A stretch of 7,839 nucleotides of DNA from Schleiferiaceae bacterium (GTDB lineage: Bacteria; Bacteroidota; Bacteroidia; Flavobacteriales; Schleiferiaceae), in the NCBI GenBank assembly GCA_025210575.1, contig JAOARK010000033.1:1-7839 (forward strand). The letters run 5' to 3'. The position numbers were made by a program, and so were the translations under genes. This document shows, piece by piece, positions 1 through 5,635 of this stretch (positions within the stretch are counted from its first letter, which is position 1; each line of letters opens with the position of its first letter). A model generated the notes under the pieces. It worked only from the letters and a program-made list of their open reading frames with translations, was not told where the DNA came from and ran no database searches.

Positions 1-72
1 AAGTACCTCACTGTAAAACATCTTTTGTTTTTCGAGATGCTTGCTGTAAAGTTTTAAAGTAGTGATTTTCAT
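1..72 (-). CDS. VOC family protein (glyoxalase/bleomycin resistance fold), N-terminal fragment
   Basis: An open frame begins with ATG at 72 and runs off the left edge without a stop, giving 24 residues that start MKITTLKLYSKHLEKQKMFY. The pattern of a short first strand, then S-x-x-L-E-K-Q-x-x-F-Y-x-x-x-L, is the typical beginning of VOC-superfamily proteins, where the first strand carries a metal ligand or substrate contact and the following helix contains the F-Y pair. Members include glyoxalase I-like enzymes, ring-cleavage dioxygenases and drug-binding proteins, so the reaction cannot be assigned. It lies 76 nt downstream of the HD-domain gene on the same strand and could be the last gene of that operon or have its own promoter. 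No Shine-Dalgarno is visible before the ATG. The family call rests on 24 residues only. Confidence 0.6.
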   Translation of the reverse strand, partial: MKITTLKLYSKHLEKQKMFYSEVL

Positions 73-148
73 AAAGCCAATTTAAATAGACTAACCTTAA
101 TTAGAATATAAATTCAATTGGTTTTACTTATGATCTAATCGAGGGTGT

Positions 149-793
149 TTACAATCTGCCCTCGAACTCAGCGTAAAATTCTTTTAGGAAGGTCTCCATA
201 TAGACATGGCGATGCGCCGCCATTTTCTTTGCTGTATCCGTATGCATTAGGTCTTTAAGCAACAACAGCTTCTCATAGAAATGATTAATAGTAGGTGCGG
301 TACTTTTTTTGTATTCCTCTTTGGTCATGTTCAACTTTGGTGCAATGGCTGGATCATAAAGGCCTCTGTTTTTAAAACCACCATAATTAAACGCCCTTGC
401 AATGCCAATGGCTCCAATAGCATCCATGCGGTCCGCATCTTGACACACTTTAAACTCCAAAGAATCAATGTTATTCTGCGTTTCTCCACCTTTAAAAGAG
501 ATATTTTCGATAATGGCGAGCACGTGTTGCTTGTCTTCTTTAGAGATTTTTTGAGTATGCATAAAGGTTAAAGCCTTTTTCGGACCAATGGATTCATCAC
601 CATTATGAAACTTTGAATCGGCTATATCGTGAAGTAAAGCACCTAATTCTACCACCAAAAGGTTAGCCTTTTCTTCTTTGGCAATGGTTTTAGCGAGTTT
701 CCAAACACGCTCAATATGAAACCAATCATGGCCACCTTCTGCATTAGCTAGCTCTTTCTTTACATAAGCAATAGTGTTTTCTATCACACTCAT
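149..793 (-). CDS. HD-domain phosphohydrolase (YedJ/YpgQ-like)
   Basis: A 214-residue soluble protein of the HD superfamily, with no signal peptide or membrane segment. The metal-binding pattern is complete: His26 in GGHDWFHIERV, the His55-Asp56 doublet in ALLHDIADSKF, and a distal Asp in QDADRMDAIGAIGIAR (residues 118-133). The glycine-rich DADRxDAIGAxGIAR block is typical of the YedJ/YpgQ branch, and B. subtilis YpgQ has been characterised as a nucleotide pyrophosphohydrolase. A metal-dependent phosphohydrolase is therefore well supported, while the nucleotide substrate is inferred from family only. Length is normal for the branch. Its ATG overlaps the stop of the upstream S4 gene by 4 nt (ATGA at 793-790), so it is almost certainly translated by coupling within the smpB operon. 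The stop is TAA at 151-149. Confidence 0.85.
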   Translation of the reverse strand: MSVIENTIAYVKKELANAEGGHDWFHIERVWKLAKTIAKEEKANLLVVELGALLHDIADSKFHNGDESIGPKKALTFMHTQKISKEDKQHVLAIIENISFKGGETQNNIDSLEFKVCQDADRMDAIGAIGIARAFNYGGFKNRGLYDPAIAPKLNMTKEEYKKSTAPTINHFYEKLLLLKDLMHTDTAKKMAAHRHVYMETFLKEFYAEFEGRL

Positions 794-996
794 TTGATCA
801 GAATTTCCTGATCCATGAATGAAACAACATCTCCTTCTCTCAACTTCTTGCGTTTGGCAGTTTCAACTTCTCCGTTCACCGTTACTTGTCCATCAGTTAT
901 AAATAGATTGGCTTGCCCACCAGATTCAACAAGACTTAAAATTTTTAAAAGTTTATTGAGTTCAATAAACTCCTTGCCGTTTAATTCAAATTCCAT
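790..996 (-). CDS. Small S4-domain RNA-binding protein (YbcJ/YaaA-like)
   Basis: A 68-residue protein that is essentially one S4 RNA-binding domain. It shows the family signature: an N-terminal FIELNKLLKILSLVESGGQA helix pair, then ITDGQVTVNGEVETAKRKKLREGDVVSF, where the basic KRKK and G-D-x-V-x-F form the RNA-binding turn and final strand. This matches small stand-alone S4 proteins such as E. coli YbcJ and B. subtilis YaaA, which are linked to ribosomes or structured RNA; the exact target is unknown. The ATG at 996 is chosen because it forms a TGATG junction with the smpB stop. A TTG one codon earlier (999) would add a single residue. Its own stop overlaps the HD gene start. Its position directly after smpB suggests a role tied to translation, which is inference. 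Confidence 0.85.
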   Translation of the reverse strand: MEFELNGKEFIELNKLLKILSLVESGGQANLFITDGQVTVNGEVETAKRKKLREGDVVSFMDQEILIK

Positions 997-1448
997 CAAT
1001 ATCTGTTTTTAGCTCTAGCGGCCTCTCTTTTTTGATCCTTCTCTTTCAATGAATCGCGCTTGTCATGCAATTTTTTCCCTTTTGCTATGGCGATGTTTAA
1101 CTTAGCAAACCCTTGCTCGTTTATAAAGAGTTTCAGGGCGACAATGGTCAATCCCTTGTCTTTTAGTTTGCGTTCACACTTTTTGAGTTCATCGCGTTTA
1201 AGTAATAACTTTCGCTCTCTTAATGGGTTGTGGTTATTTATGTTGCCATGATCATATTCGGCAACGTGCATATTGCGGATAAACATTTCACCATTTTGCA
1301 TAAAGCAAAAACTATCTGTGATCTTAGCTTTTCCTTGGCGGATAGATTTGATTTCTGTACCCAACAATTGAAGCCCAGCGGTAAATTGATCGAGTAATTC
1401 ATACTCATATCGTGCTCTCTTGTTGCTTATGTTGATGGTATTCTGCAT
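996..1448 (-). CDS. smpB: SsrA-binding protein SmpB
   Basis: SmpB binds tmRNA and delivers it to stalled ribosomes for trans-translation. The 150-residue product carries the family landmarks in order: INISNKRARYEYELL at the N-terminus, GTEIKSIRQGKAKI (residues 30-43) in the tmRNA-binding OB fold, the NHNPLRERKLLLKRDEL block (residues 73-88), and the basic C-terminal tail KKLHDKRDSLKEKDQKREAARAKNRY, which enters the empty mRNA channel as a helix. I place the start at the ATG at 1448. The frame stays open 32 codons further upstream to 1544, but that extension lacks family character and crosses a tandem-repeat tract. SmpB heads a minus-strand operon with the S4 and HD genes, with a 1-nt TGATG overlap. 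The tmRNA gene itself is not in this window. Confidence 0.96.
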   Translation of the reverse strand: MQNTINISNKRARYEYELLDQFTAGLQLLGTEIKSIRQGKAKITDSFCFMQNGEMFIRNMHVAEYDHGNINNHNPLRERKLLLKRDELKKCERKLKDKGLTIVALKLFINEQGFAKLNIAIAKGKKLHDKRDSLKEKDQKREAARAKNRY

Positions 1449-1489
1449 AGGCGACAAAAATAAACGAGTTGCGGTAACGACTTTGCTAA

Positions 1490-1513
1490 ACTTTCCGACT
1501 TTCCAACTTTTTA
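1490..1513. repeat. Degenerate 8-bp tandem repeat in the smpB-pyrD intergenic gap
   Basis: Three consecutive octamers, ACTTTCCG, ACTTTCCA and ACTTTTTA, lie at 1490-1513. Decayed units continue on both sides: ACTTTGCTAA at 1480-1489 before, and AGCTTTGA then ACTATGCA at 1514-1529 after. The period is 8, not a multiple of 3, so it is unlikely to be coding. It sits between two divergent genes where their promoters should lie. On the minus strand it reads as repeated AAAGT-YGG units. The function is unknown; it may be slippage-generated filler or a protein-binding array. Confidence 0.55.
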
Positions 1514-1555
1514 AGCTTTGAACTATGCAGTAAATTCGCGACAAATTTTTCAGGT

Positions 1556-2590
1556 ATGTATAAGGCCTTAATTCGCCCCATCTTTTTTCTATTTCAACCC
1601 GAAACTATTCATCATTTTACGTTTAAGTTGGTTAAAATAATGATGCACCTGCCAGGTATGTTTGGCATTACCAAAAGCATCTTTCATGTAAAGGATAAAA
1701 GACTTAGAAAAACAGTGATGGGTCTTGAATTTCCAAACCCAGTAGGTTTAGCTGCTGGTTTCGATAAAGACGCCAAGCTTTTTGACGAATTAAGCGCTTA
1801 TGATTTTGGGTTTATTGAAATTGGAACACTTACACCTAAGGCACAGCCGGGGAATCCTTTGCCTCGATTGTTCCGTGTTGCAGAAGATCAAGGATTAATA
1901 AACCGGATGGGCTTTAACAATGGTGGAGTAGAAGAAGCTGTGTTTAGGTTGAGTAAAAAGAAAACAGATATCATCATAGGAGGGAATATTGGCAAAAACA
2001 AAGTAACCCCTAACGAAGAAGCTACAGAGGATTATGTAAAATGCTTCAAGGCCTTGTTTCCTTATGTGGACTATTTTGTTGTAAATGTAAGTTCACCCAA
2101 CACTCCTGGATTACGCGAATTGCAAGAGAAGGAGCCCTTGATGGAATTGCTAAATACTCTACAAACACTAAACAATCAAAAAGAAAACCCAAAACCCCTG
2201 GCGTTGAAAATAGCTCCAGATTTAACAAATGAACAACTGGATGATATTGTTGACATTGCTAAAGAAGTGAACCTCAGCGCTATTATTGCTACAAATACCA
2301 CTATAGTTCGCAGTGGTTTAAAAACCTCTAAAGCCAAGGTAGATGCTATTGGTGCTGGGGGCTTAAGTGGTGCACCTGTAAGGCAAAGAAGTACTGACGT
2401 TATTAAATACCTTCGTGCGGGTTTACCTCAGGAAATAGCCATTATTGCGGTAGGTGGAATTTTTACTGGAAAAGACGCACAAGAAAAACTAGAGGCAGGA
2501 GCCGATTTAGTGCAGGTATATACAGGTTTTATTTATGAAGGCCCGTCCATCGTAAAAAACATTAATAAACATTTACTGAAGTCTGCCTAA
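1556..2590 (+). CDS. pyrD: Dihydroorotate dehydrogenase (quinone), class 2
   Basis: Catalyses the fourth step of de novo pyrimidine synthesis, oxidising dihydroorotate to orotate with FMN and passing electrons to the membrane quinone pool. The 344-residue protein has the class 2 layout. An N-terminal amphipathic segment (about residues 1-35, IRPIFFLFQPETIHHFTFKL) forms the membrane-associated quinone tunnel. The alpha/beta barrel follows, with NPVGLAAGFDKD (61-72), IEIGTLTPKAQPGNPLPR (88-104), NRMGFNNGG (116-124), NVSSPNTPGLRE (177-188) with the catalytic base Ser180, LKIAPDL (217-223), ATNTT (245-249), and the FMN-phosphate loops GGLSG (268-272) and AVGGIFTGKDA (298-308). A serine rather than a cysteine base and the N-terminal extension separate it from class 1 enzymes. 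The start at 1556 has only a weak CAGG before it. The HMG-CoA lyase gene follows after 20 nt. Confidence 0.97.
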   Translation: MYKALIRPIFFLFQPETIHHFTFKLVKIMMHLPGMFGITKSIFHVKDKRLRKTVMGLEFPNPVGLAAGFDKDAKLFDELSAYDFGFIEIGTLTPKAQPGNPLPRLFRVAEDQGLINRMGFNNGGVEEAVFRLSKKKTDIIIGGNIGKNKVTPNEEATEDYVKCFKALFPYVDYFVVNVSSPNTPGLRELQEKEPLMELLNTLQTLNNQKENPKPLALKIAPDLTNEQLDDIVDIAKEVNLSAIIATNTTIVRSGLKTSKAKVDAIGAGGLSGAPVRQRSTDVIKYLRAGLPQEIAIIAVGGIFTGKDAQEKLEAGADLVQVYTGFIYEGPSIVKNINKHLLKSA

Positions 2591-2610
2591 AAGAGAACAA
2601 TCAAAACACT

Positions 2611-3474
2611 ATGAACGAGAACATAAAAATTATTGAATGTCCACGCGATGCTATGCAGGGTATTCATGAATTTATACCAACTGAGCAGAAGATTAAATAC
2701 ATCAACTCACTTTTAAAAGTGGGGTTTGATACAATTGACTTCGGAAGTTTTGTTTCTCCAAAGGCCATTCCTCAAATGCGAGATACAGCTGAAGTTTTAG
2801 CCGGTTTAGATCTTTCAAATACACAATCAAAATTATTGGCCATTGTTGCCAATAAAAGAGGAGCCGAAGCAGCATGTCAATTTTCAGAAATAGACTATTT
2901 AGGATTTCCTTTTTCCATTTCAGAAACTTTTCAAAAACGCAATACCAATAAAACCATCAGCCAAAGCTTTGAAACCGTAAAAGAAATGCAAGCTTTAAGT
3001 GTTGCGAATAACAAAACGCTGGTGGTGTACATTTCAATGGGTTTTGGCAATCCATATGGTGAGCCTTGGAATGTGGAGATCGTGGAAAAATGGGTTGATG
3101 AAATGCATAAAATTGGTATTCAAGTGGTTTCTTTATCGGATACCATTGGATCTTCAAAACCGGAAACAATAAAATACCTTTTTGAAAACTTAACACCGCG
3201 CTACAAAAACATTGAGTTCGGAGCGCATTTGCATACCCAACCACACACTTGGTTTGAAAAGGTTGAAGCTGCTTACGAAGCGGGTTGTAAGCGCTTTGAT
3301 GGAGCCTTAAAAGGATTGGGTGGTTGTCCAATGGCTGTGGATGATTTAGTTGGAAATATGCCAACAGAAAATCTTATCACCTTTTGTGCAGCCAAAAAAC
3401 TTCAAACCGGTGTGAACAACTTGTCTTTTGAGTCTGCATACAATGTTGCTTTGCAGACGTTTCCAAATGTTTAA
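2611..3474 (+). CDS. Hydroxymethylglutaryl-CoA lyase
   Basis: A 287-residue member of the HMGL/DRE-TIM metallolyase superfamily, predicted to cleave 3-hydroxy-3-methylglutaryl-CoA to acetyl-CoA and acetoacetate, usually the last step of leucine catabolism. Key positions align with human HMG-CoA lyase: Arg12, Asp13 and Gln16 in ECPRDAMQG (human R41, D42, Q45), SFVSPKAIPQM (46-56), the metal-binding His206 and His208 in GAHLH, and the catalytic Cys239 in LKGLGGCPMA. Two features depart from the human form: Asp43 occupies the Glu72 position, and the loop between Cys239 and Asn249 is one residue longer. My recollection is that bacteroidotal homologues look similar. The start at 2611 is 20 nt after the pyrD stop, so co-transcription is likely. 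The C-terminus ends just before an inverted repeat. Related aldolase-type lyases are a less likely alternative. Confidence 0.88.
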   Translation: MNENIKIIECPRDAMQGIHEFIPTEQKIKYINSLLKVGFDTIDFGSFVSPKAIPQMRDTAEVLAGLDLSNTQSKLLAIVANKRGAEAACQFSEIDYLGFPFSISETFQKRNTNKTISQSFETVKEMQALSVANNKTLVVYISMGFGNPYGEPWNVEIVEKWVDEMHKIGIQVVSLSDTIGSSKPETIKYLFENLTPRYKNIEFGAHLHTQPHTWFEKVEAAYEAGCKRFDGALKGLGGCPMAVDDLVGNMPTENLITFCAAKKLQTGVNNLSFESAYNVALQTFPNV

Positions 3475-3515
3475 ATACACATTTGAAATTAAATATTGAT
3501 ATCTAATTCAAATTC

Positions 3516-3547
3516 AGTGAGTTATTAGAATTCTTAAATAATTCACT
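3516..3547. repeat. 11-bp inverted repeat downstream of the HMG-CoA lyase gene
   Basis: AGTGAGTTATT at 3516-3526 pairs with AATAATTCACT at 3537-3547, with a single G-T wobble and a 10-nt loop that itself contains the palindrome AGAATTCT. It starts about 40 nt after the HMG-CoA lyase stop and ends 18 nt before the -7 box of the riboswitch promoter, so its right arm covers the region where the -33 element should be. There is no T-run after the stem, so it is not a canonical intrinsic terminator. It could act as a 3'-end mRNA hairpin or as an operator overlapping the promoter. Confidence 0.5.
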
Positions 3548-3565
3548 CGCATTACAGATAAAGAT

Positions 3566-3573
3566 TACATTTG
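3566..3573 (+). promoter_or_regulatory. Bacteroidota-type promoter -7 box (TACATTTG)
   Basis: The octamer matches the Bacteroidota sigma-ABfr -7 consensus TAnnTTTG exactly. Transcription would begin a few bases downstream, around 3578-3582, right at the 5' edge of the cobalamin riboswitch (3583), as expected for a riboswitch leader. The -33 element is poor: only TTC around 3542-3544 lies near the expected distance, within the right arm of the inverted repeat. Support comes mainly from position. Confidence 0.5.
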
Positions 3574-3582
3574 CCGCGCTTT

Positions 3583-3770
3583 AGGTGCTCTCATTTAATG
3601 TGAGACTGAAAAGGGAATTCCGTGAAATTCGGAGACTGTACCCGCAGCTGTAACCTGGATAAAAGCAAGCATTCTAGCCACTGTGTAAACGGGAAGGCGC
3701 TTGTTTAAAGGAAGTCAGAAGACCTGCCTTAGTGAAACATAAATTAATGTCTTTCGGGAATAAAGGACGT
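3583..3770 (+). promoter_or_regulatory. Cobalamin (vitamin B12) riboswitch
   Basis: A full adenosyl/hydroxocobalamin-type riboswitch in the leader of the receptor gene. Visible landmarks in order: AGGTGCT at 3583-3589; AAAAGGGAA at 3609-3617 (J3/4 region); a small stem TTCCG/CGGAG at 3618-3622/3630-3634; the loop ACCCGC (3640-3645) followed by CTGTAACCTGGAT (3648-3660); CACTG and GGGAAGGCGC in the peripheral helices (3679-3700); and the B12 box GAAGTCAGAAGACCTGCC at 3711-3728. AGGT (3583-3586) and ACCT (3722-3725) are complementary and can close the aptamer. The downstream expression platform (3747-3770) is listed separately. Ligand binding is expected to lower expression of the two downstream genes. 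Class identity is clear from the conserved boxes; whether AdoCbl or MeCbl/OHCbl is preferred cannot be judged. Confidence 0.95.
3747..3770 (+). promoter_or_regulatory. Riboswitch expression platform: Shine-Dalgarno-sequestering hairpin with kissing loop
   Basis: ATGTCTTT (3747-3754) pairs with AAGGACGT (3763-3770), giving an 8-bp stem with two G-T wobbles and the loop CGGGAATA (3755-3762). The 3' arm contains AAAGGA (3762-3767), the Shine-Dalgarno of the receptor gene, 6 nt before its ATG at 3774. The loop CGGG (3755-3758) is exactly complementary to CCCG (3641-3644) in the conserved aptamer loop, matching the known L5-L13 kissing interaction of cobalamin riboswitches. Control at translation initiation is therefore expected. 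There is no U-tract here, which argues against a terminator mechanism. Confidence 0.8.
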
Positions 3771-3773
3771 TGA

Positions 3774-5633
3774 ATGAAAAAGCTTTTATTCACACATATC
3801 GCATTGTGTCTAACCATTTTTGGTTATTCGCAGGTACAAGACTCTTTAGAGCAGTTAGATGAAATTCTGCTTGAAGATCAAAGACTTCAGAATCTTGTTC
3901 CTGGGCATCAGTTTATTGTAAAAACCGACAGTCAAATTGTTGGTGGATATTCTGCGACAATTACGGAAGCTCTGTTTTCTAACCATACGAATCACATTCG
4001 CAGTTTTGGACCAGGATTATCTGCCACTTTTTCAAGCCGCGGTAGCAGCAGCTCGCAAGTTAATTTGTATTGGAACAACTTGCCTTTGAACTCTCCTGGC
4101 CTAGGTAGTACTGATATTAGCCTACTTTCATTGAATGGACTTTCCCTAGGGCAAAGCGTTGGGGGTGGATCGGCATTATACGGAAACCAGGCTATGGGTT
4201 CGGTAGTCACCGTAAATGCAAATAAAAGTGAATTAAACTCAGTCCAAATTGACTTTGGTTTGGGAAGTTTTGAGCACTATTTCGGAAATGTGAGTATTAA
4301 CGTTGGCGGTTCAAAATTCAGGAATGTTACTTCTATTTTTTACACTCAAGCCGAGAACGATTTTACATACGACTACCGAGGAAAGGAATATAATCGTGTC
4401 AATGCGGATGTAAAGAATCTAAATGCGCGAACAGAGTTTATTTTCGATTTTGAGTCTCCATTTCAAGTTAAACTTGGTTACTGGGGAACTATAGCAGATC
4501 GAGGTTCTCCAGATTCATTTGTTCCAACCAACCCAAATAATTCGAGGCTGGAAGACGCTAATCATAAAGCCTTTGTTTCAGGGAAGTATACCTTCAATTG
4601 GGGTTGGATTGATTTCACTCAGGGAGTTCTAACAGAAAATCAACGATTCAAGAATTCTACCTTCGATGAAACAAACACTACATTCAGTTCGGTTAGCAAA
4701 GCGACAAGCACAATTATTCCTCAAAATGAAGCCTGGCAGTTTTTCTTTGGTCTAGAGAATATATATACCGAGGCTGCAGGAGAAAGCAAACGAGATGCAA
4801 GACAAAATAATTTTGCTGGTTTTGCTTCGGCTAAATATGCTAAAAACAAATGGTTGGGTGTGTTCGCTGTGCGCCAGGAATTCGTTGATGGTAACACAGC
4901 ACCTTTTAGTCCAAGTCTGAACCTTGAATACCAAGTTATTAATTTCATAAAACTAATTGGGAATGTGAGTTATAACTTTAGATACCCATCCTTAAACGAT
5001 CGATTTTGGACCGTTGGTGGAAATCCAGACCTGAAGCCAGAACAAGGGTGGGGAGGTGAAGTCGGGTTCGAGTTTCTATCAAAGCACATCAATTATAGAA
5101 TGGTGGCGTATAGGCAATCCATAGATAATTTTATTCAATGGGTTCCTTTAAGTGGTGGAATTTGGTCTCCAGAAAACATCAAGCAAATAGATATTAATGG
5201 TATAGATCTAAACCTTAATGCGAAATGGAGAATCTCTAAGATTCATTTTGGTTTTGGGTTGGGTTATTTGTTTAACAACTCTATTACAACCGAGAGTTTT
5301 ATTCCAAATGACGCATCAATTGGCAAGCAGACGATATACACCCCTGAAGACAAAATAACAGGTAATTTAAATGTGAGATGGAAATCACTTTCATTCTTGA
5401 TTACTTCTTTCTATACTGGAGAAGTGTATGCGAGAGCAGATCATGACCCGCTGAGCAAGCTGAATGCATTTACCATTTACGATGCTGAAATTCGTTATCG
5501 ATTTAATATTAGAGAGGTGAATTGCGCTTTTCAATTTTCAGTTCAAAATTTTACCAATCAAACTTATCAAACCATAAAAAATTACCCCATGCCGGGTGTT
5601 AATTACAAAACAGGAATTTCAATTAAAATTTAA
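3774..5633 (+). CDS. btuB: TonB-dependent outer-membrane cobalamin receptor (BtuB-like)
   Basis: Outer-membrane beta-barrel predicted to import corrinoids using TonB/ExbBD energy. The 619-residue protein begins with a signal peptide (MKKLLF, hydrophobic core to about residue 17, probable cleavage after GYS at 19). A TonB-box-like stretch LEQLDEILLED (about 25-35) follows. The plug domain (about 50-150) contains FSSRGSSSSQVNLYWNNLPL (86-105) and the SALYGNQAMGSVVTV motif (133-147), equivalent to the usual EVxxGxxSxLYGxxAxGGxI signature. The remaining residues are barrel-like alternating strands ending GVNYKTGISIKI, although the last residue is Ile rather than the common aromatic. There is no carboxypeptidase-like regulatory domain at the N-terminus, unlike SusC-type receptors. 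The substrate assignment rests mainly on the cobalamin riboswitch directly upstream and the BtuG-like partner 2 nt downstream. Confidence 0.9.
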   Translation: MKKLLFTHIALCLTIFGYSQVQDSLEQLDEILLEDQRLQNLVPGHQFIVKTDSQIVGGYSATITEALFSNHTNHIRSFGPGLSATFSSRGSSSSQVNLYWNNLPLNSPGLGSTDISLLSLNGLSLGQSVGGGSALYGNQAMGSVVTVNANKSELNSVQIDFGLGSFEHYFGNVSINVGGSKFRNVTSIFYTQAENDFTYDYRGKEYNRVNADVKNLNARTEFIFDFESPFQVKLGYWGTIADRGSPDSFVPTNPNNSRLEDANHKAFVSGKYTFNWGWIDFTQGVLTENQRFKNSTFDETNTTFSSVSKATSTIIPQNEAWQFFFGLENIYTEAAGESKRDARQNNFAGFASAKYAKNKWLGVFAVRQEFVDGNTAPFSPSLNLEYQVINFIKLIGNVSYNFRYPSLNDRFWTVGGNPDLKPEQGWGGEVGFEFLSKHINYRMVAYRQSIDNFIQWVPLSGGIWSPENIKQIDINGIDLNLNAKWRISKIHFGFGLGYLFNNSITTESFIPNDASIGKQTIYTPEDKITGNLNVRWKSLSFLITSFYTGEVYARADHDPLSKLNAFTIYDAEIRYRFNIREVNCAFQFSVQNFTNQTYQTIKNYPMPGVNYKTGISIKI

Positions 5634-5635
5634 AA

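Noticed and set aside
77..121. CCAATT/AATTGG inverted repeat between the HD gene and the VOC gene
   Set aside because: Only a 6-bp arm with a 33-nt AT-rich spacer and no T-run; expected by chance in this composition.
281..571. Plus-strand 96-codon frame opposite the HD-domain gene
   Set aside because: Antisense shadow of a well-supported gene with no recognisable domain; the same applies to frames at 815-1012, 1060-1251, 2041-2232, 2957-3364, 3992-4210, 4721-4948 and 7568-7780.
1455..1462. Minus-strand TATTTTTG, an exact match to TAnnTTTG, upstream of smpB
   Set aside because: It lies only 7 bp before the smpB ATG, which would require an almost leaderless transcript, and no TTG element stands at the right distance upstream.
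1531..1538. TAAATTCG as a possible -7 box for pyrD
   Set aside because: One mismatch to the consensus and no clear -33 partner; not strong enough to list as a promoter.
3475..3773. Search for a small gene, tRNA or regulatory RNA in the 299-nt gap other than the riboswitch
   Set aside because: Nothing beyond the inverted repeat, -7 box, aptamer and expression hairpin could be supported; short frames have no family features.
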